The position numbers and the translations under genes were made by a program. DNA of 64,000 bases, taken from positions 33,726,053 to 33,790,052 of the forward strand of contig OY821775.1 of the NCBI GenBank assembly GCA_963682175.1. Reading direction: 5' to 3'. The first letter of the stretch is position 1. Each line of letters begins with the position of its first letter. Of this stretch, positions 58,875 through 64,000 are shown in pieces. The notes below the pieces were generated by a model, which was given only the letters and a program-made list of their open reading frames with translations, searched no databases and was not told the DNA's origin. The stretch comes from Triglochin maritima (taxonomy: Eukaryota > Streptophyta > Magnoliopsida > Alismatales > Juncaginaceae).

Positions 58875-60499
58875 AATAACCCTACACTTAGCTTTTGCTA
58901 GTCCCGAGCAAAACAAAGAAAGAGAAAAATGAAAGAAAGTAAAACATGCGAGAAACAGGGAAATCCTAACTCACTTTTGTAGGAATCACGGTTGCACTTA
59001 GCACGTGCAACAAGCCGTTAAACGTCCTTATCTCCAAGGAGGAGGAGTGTTGTCTCCTAAGGGTTTTCAGCGGATATACCCACAAAATTTGAACATTGAT
59101 GTAATATTCATTCTAGCAACACGACTCGTTCGACCTATTTTGTCGATCATTGGACACAGTAATACTACGAGCCGACTCTATATATGTATCCAGTCCACAC
59201 ACCTAGCCTAATGATTCATTCATCCAAGTTAATGAAGGACTTAAGTGAAAAACATGGACAACCTTAACATCCTCAAGTGATACAAAGTGTAAAGTCCATT
59301 AAGGTTCTTATTTGGATTACCTTTTTTCCCTCTCTTTTTCTTCTTCTTTTTTATAGTTGGTGTGAAATTCTCACAGGGTCAGGTTTTGTGCATCATTGGC
59401 TATGAGGACTTACATTATCACATACACCTTTCCCCACATCTTCACAAAGGGCAATCCCTACCACTCGTGTAACGGGAGTTCGGTCGGTGCATCCCAAGTC
59501 AGATGACTCAAAAGCACCAGGCACAAAGTTCCCTCAGACCTAACTTCTCAAGTGATAGGAGCCATGAGAGAAAAGAGAACACCTACTCACTTATTTCTTA
59601 TCTACACATGAACCAAAACTCCTACACTTAATGTCTCACAATAGGAATTAAAAAGGTCCCTGACTACGACAACTATCCTTATACTAACAAACACGATTTA
59701 TTTGACTTACTAGGTTCAGGGTGGGCTTCTTTATTTGTTTGAGTACTAAAACCCTATGATTACTCACCCCCCCCCCCCCCCCCCCCCCGAGAGAAAACCG
59801 AGGTGTATCCTTAGGACTAGATAAGACCTAAAGCTGGTGTACTAAATATGCTAATGCATCACATTCAAGACAATTTTGGAAGCTTCCTTTTACTTTGCAT
59901 TTCAACGATTTTACACATGCTAAAGACACATAAAACCCAAAAAATATTTTCTTTCGCAAACACATGAAGATTTTGAAAGATATGTAAATTTGAAAGCGCT
60001 TGGCAAGCAAAAGAAGACAAGTCGCCCAAGGATCATGACAAACAAATATATCGATATTAGATACAGTACACTAACATGACCCAATCAATACAAAACAAAA
60101 GGAGAAAGACTCGACATGTACACACGTAAAACACCCCCACACTTACTTCACACATTGTCCTCCATGAATGCGAGCATGACACTACATGGATTTATGCATG
60201 AAAAAGAAAAGATCTCACCAACGTGAAGCGCAAAGGGAAGTTCATGGTTATGTTGATGGACACAACCCCGAATTCCCCTCAAAACCTGTGAAATACAACG
60301 GAAGGGAGACAAATACGTGAAAGGAATGTGGCCAAAATACACAAGGGTTGGTCCCACAACAATCAATGCTCACTCATAGAGACTTTTATTGTAATTTGTT
60401 TTTCTTTCTTTTGAAATATAACTATATACAACAATGGGCTTCTATCTTCATATGTCAAGGGACATCAAATGGGAACCCGCCATCTCTCGAGCCAGAAAT
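58875..60499 (-). other. Element D PPT and non-coding tail
   Basis: The minus strand carries TAAGTGTAGGGTTATT as a weakened PPT (58875-58890), hairpins at 58893-58913 and 58991-59011, a 22-C run at 59767-59788, and an internal PPT-like tract at 60131-60148. The order matches element A. No credible ORF. Confidence 0.7.
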
Positions 60500-63400
60500 T
60501 CACCTGTATTGGCTCGCAACAAAAGAAACAGGAGGATTGTTGAGAGGTTGATGAACCACGGATGGTGGTTCATGCCTCTCAAAACAAGGGTCAATGAATG
60601 GAAATGGAAACAAAAATGTTTCCAGTCTACGACAGAGTTGAGGGTCATCTCTATATACCCTCCAACCGATATTTGGGTGTACCAGCATCATTTTATACAA
60701 ACAAGGTGACACCTTGGACTTATTACGCCAATGGCGAAGTCCAAAAATAGAATTGCTTGACCACTTGACACCTTTATAAGCATTGTGGTCATTTGATGCC
60801 TCTCCAGAGTGAGCAATATAGGAGGCCTGAATGAGAGGTGAACCTCTGTCTAGTTGTTTGAAATGTAGGTTATCACGTGGTTGATTCTTAACCAACATGA
60901 GGTACTCAGCAGATATAGAGTGAAGAGCAGGTGGCCTAGAGGCAACAAATATGGTATCTTGTGGCTCAAGAGCCACATGATCGAAAGGATGTGGATCAAA
61001 GGCCACATGATCACAAGATGTCGTACTTTCTTGTGCAATCTTAGGTGAAACATCTTCACCACCATCAGGATCTCCATCGAAAAATTCTCTGAAATACTTG
61101 AAGGTGCCTTCCACTTCAACCTCATCCATGCCCTGGATAAATTGACCCTAACAAGGTCATCGAAGGTACCTGGATTCTTGCCGATGGTCAAGATGTTTAA
61201 ATAAGCGTAATGACTACCATATGTCCGACACATCAGACCATTGAGACAATTAATCAAGGCATTGGAAGTTGCTAGAAATGGTCGCCCCGAAATAACACGA
61301 AATTTTCCAAGTGGTTTTGGCACAGGTTCAGTATCCAATACAAAGAAATCAACTGAATAAATGAACTCTCCGACTTTGAACTGAACATCTTCCACCACGC
61401 CCCTCGATTTCTTCATAGACCTGTCAACCATTTGAAGAGTGGTTTTTGTTTGTTTGAGGTCTCGAAGACCAAGGTGGACGTATACTGAATAGGGCAGAAG
61501 ATTAACAAATGCACCAAGGTCCAATAAAGCTTGATGTATGGACACATCACCAATCACACAAGAGATAGCAGGACGACTAGGGTCCTTGTATTTGACTTGC
61601 ATGGGTTGTGCCAACAATGAAGTCACGTTAGCCGCAAGAAAAGCTTTCTTTGGAACATAGATTTTTCTCTTCTTGGTGCATAAGTCCTTGAGAACTTTGG
61701 CGTAAGGTGACTTTTGTTGAATCGCCTCCAACGAAGGGATGTTCACCTTCACTTGCCGAAAGATCTCAAGCATCTTGTCATGCTGATCTGACGTTTTCTT
61801 TTTAAGGAGCTCAAGTAATGACGCCTTCAAGGCATAAGGGTCTATTGAAGGAACCTCAGAATTCTGGTCCATAGAAACATGAGTGGGGACCTCAGAATCT
61901 GATTCCTTCGACACACGATGAGACAAGGGGACATCATGGTTCAGCCCCATTGTCGAAATAAATGTAGAAGCAACCTCTGGATTAAGATCCTTCCTGGAAG
62001 TGTTTGTTGAGAGAACCTCAGGGTCCGGCTCCCTCATAGATGTAGGTATCACCGCAGGTCTGGTGACACCAAGAGATGGTTATTTCAAGGAAGGTAACCC
62101 AATTTGGTTTTCCACCTCATTACCGGACCTCAAAGTATGAATCACATTAACATGATGGGTCGGCTCAGAGGTAGGTTGAGAAGCTGGTGGCCTTCCTTGA
62201 GATTGTGTACCCCGGGGTTTACCTCAGGTTGACTTGGGAATTGACCCTTCTCACGTACATGAAGCTAATGAGCCAACTGGCTAACTTGCGCTTCCAATGC
62301 TTTGACCATGGAGTTATTGGCCGCAAGCATCGTTTGCGTGCTCTTAATGAACACGTGAAGGGTTTGTTCAAGAGTGGAGTCCCTTGGGTCAACCTGCTGA
62401 GGTAGAGTCTGACTAGAATAACTTGATGGTGAAGCTTTAGTAGGTTGGTGAGTATGGGGTTGACCTCTTTGTTGTGGGGGTTGGTAGTTCGCCGATGGGT
62501 GTGGAAGGTGGAGGTTGAGCGTGTGAGCTTTGACTGTTGCCCCCACTAAGCCCCAAGAGAAGTTAGGGTTGTTTCGCCATCCTGGGTTGTATGAGTGACT
62601 TTACGGGTCGTTACGAGCCCTTTGTTGATACATCGCATTTGCATGCTCATTATCATTTGGAGCGTAAGCACATTCCAAGTCGTTATGTCCCGTAAGTCCA
62701 CACCTACTACACGCGGGAGTAGCGACCTGAGCTACAGGAGGTCAGTCCAACTCTAAACTCACAATCCTACGCATGAGAGCAACCATTTTCACCTCAAACG
62801 TAACAGTTGACTCAACTTCATATGATCGAGCTCGATTAGAAGACTTGGCGGCTAGTGGCTCTCTCATGGTGTCCCACTCGAAGATACGCTCAACCATTAA
62901 TTCAAAAGTGTCCCACGCCTCATCGATGGTTTTCATTTGGAAATCACCCTGACACATTGACTTCAACAATGTGTTGGTGTTGTAGTTGAGACCCTCATAA
63001 ACAATCTGGCACAACTGCCATAGCTCAAGTCCATGTTGAGGGCACTGCTGGATAAGGTCTTTGAATCTCTCAAAGAAAGCATGAAAAGATTCGGTCTCAG
63101 TCTGATACATTTGATGTATCTGGTGCCGTATTTGTTGAGTTTTCCTTTGAGGGAAAAATTTATTCCGAAAGACGGTCACAAAGTCATCCCAAGACCGAAT
63201 AGAGCTCCCTGGGAGGCTGTACATCCATTTCTTCGCGTTATCCTTCGATGCAAAAGAAATCTTCCCCAACCATACTGAATCCTCAACAAGCTGTTGAAGC
63301 TTGAACATGGAGCATACCTCCTCGAATTGACGTCTAAAAATATACGGATCCTCCTTATTGGCAGTAAAGGTAGGAAGCATGCTCACATATTGAGGTTTCA

Positions 63401-63713
63401 ACTCATACTTATTCCTGCGAGCTGGGGGAAGAACTATGCAAGAAGGTTGTGTGGCCCGAACAAGATGTGTCCGCTCCCACAGCGTCATCAGTCTATCCCG
63501 TCGAGCTAAAGGTGGTGGTGCACCAAGAACTCGATCCTGACGAATTCCTATTCTCCCGAGTCGTCGGAGAGGTGAAGTAGGTCCACGTGGGCATGGGAGC
63601 GGACCGAGGTAATCCCTGTATGGAACCCGATTTCCTCCATCACCGTGAGACGACTCGGCCTCGTGCTCAAAAGGAGCACCAGGTGGAGATGGACGATCAC
63701 CTAGACCGTCCAT
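60500..63713 (-). pseudogene. Element D gag-protease, interrupted by stops and a frameshift
   Basis: Start MDGLGDRPSPPG at 63713, matching A at 9680. The gag core is well kept (DPYIFRRQFEEVC, KKWMYSLPG, FPQRKTQQIR). The first stop is at 62742-62744, just before an intact knuckle CSRCGLTGHNDLEC; others follow near 62600 and 62265. Frame changes between 62265 and 62052, and again near 61130. The protease has LLDLGAFVNLLPYS (Ser of the motif replaced) and ISGRPFLA. The last frame (61129-60500) includes VHPNIGWRVYRDD, related to the C-terminal tail of G and C. No RT. Confidence 0.86.
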
Positions 63714-64000
63714 CTCAAAAAATGCACTCTCTCAAGTTAAGCGCTCTCACTAGAACGAGCGCAACCTCGCATAAAACGCTCAACTCGACACTACAACAAA
63801 AGGTGTAATCAGAGGAGGAGGCTACTCGTAGAATATAGAGGAGGAGAAGACTCAGATAAGAAAGGAAGAATCTGTAGAACTAGCATGGGTGGTGGAGCAA
63901 GGTAGAAGCCTAATCTAGCAAGCACGGCTCAAATAACCTATGGCTATAGGTCCTTAGGCTTGACGACGCCTAGCTTCGAGATCACTAGTCTTGACACGCC
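63714..64000 (-). other. Element D leader, partial
   Basis: Non-coding sequence upstream of gag, aligning with the A leader at about 9696-9990. The PBS and 5' LTR would lie beyond the window. Confidence 0.65.

Larger units (their letters stand above)
48664..64000 (-). mobile_element. Element D: gag-protease Athila-type retrotransposon, 5' end outside the window
   Basis: On the minus strand, gag (63713), protease, a short C-terminal coding region, tail, a weak PPT (58875-58890) and the 3' LTR (58874-58838 continued at 50827-48664). Element C and a hAT-like MITE sit in that LTR. No RT or integrase between protease and tail. The 5' LTR, PBS and second target-site copy lie beyond 64000. Confidence 0.82.

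Overview
This is a repeat-only block from a large, repeat-rich flowering-plant nuclear genome. I find no host gene, tRNA, rRNA or CRISPR array. Nearly every base can be assigned to nested retrotransposons. The plant origin follows from Athila-type Ty3/gypsy elements primed by tRNA-Asp, a chromovirus primed by initiator tRNA-Met, plant L1-type LINEs and a hAT-like MITE. The species cannot be named from this window. Letters A to H below are my own labels.

Left block, 1-24743: a coding-poor chromovirus-type LTR element on the minus strand (H). Its 3' LTR runs off the left edge and its 5' LTR starts at 24743. Two Athila-type elements sit inside it. Element A (999-12392, minus, TSD CATGG) lies in the H interior and is the only element with a full gag-protease-RT-RNase H-integrase frame, broken by seven stops but no frameshift. 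Element G (13705-21788, plus, TSD CCCCC) landed 12 bp inside the end of the H 5' LTR and carries only a capsid-less gag plus protease. H itself cut into a minus-strand LINE, whose 5' part remains at 24744-26740.

Middle block, 26741-44132: about 900 bp of scrambled LINE and LTR pieces, then element B (27642-44132, plus), a second Athila-type family with gag and protease only. Element E (29483-39143, plus, TSD GTTTC) is inserted in the B leader. E has three LTRs. Diagnostic bases in the middle leader switch from E-type to B-type within 14 bp at 31401-31414, the footprint of an unequal crossover that duplicated a 2311-bp LTR-plus-leader unit.

Right block, 44133-64000: a degenerate plus-strand LINE (ORF1, endonuclease, RT) is interrupted near 48664 by a minus-strand gag-protease element (D) whose 5' end lies beyond the window. 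The D 3' LTR carries a 625-bp hAT-like MITE and another gag-protease element, C (50828-58837, plus, imperfect TSD TATAG/AATAG).

A, or relatives of it, could supply RT and integrase to the gag-protease elements, because they share PBS, LTR termini, PPT and several non-coding signals. The most interesting unexplained features are these shared signals: paired GC-rich palindromes upstream of the TATA box with family-matched copies in the leader; about 21-23-bp phased GGAC repeats in U3; a conserved leader hairpin; two conserved hairpins before the PPT; and a second PPT-like tract about 1 kb upstream of the true PPT.
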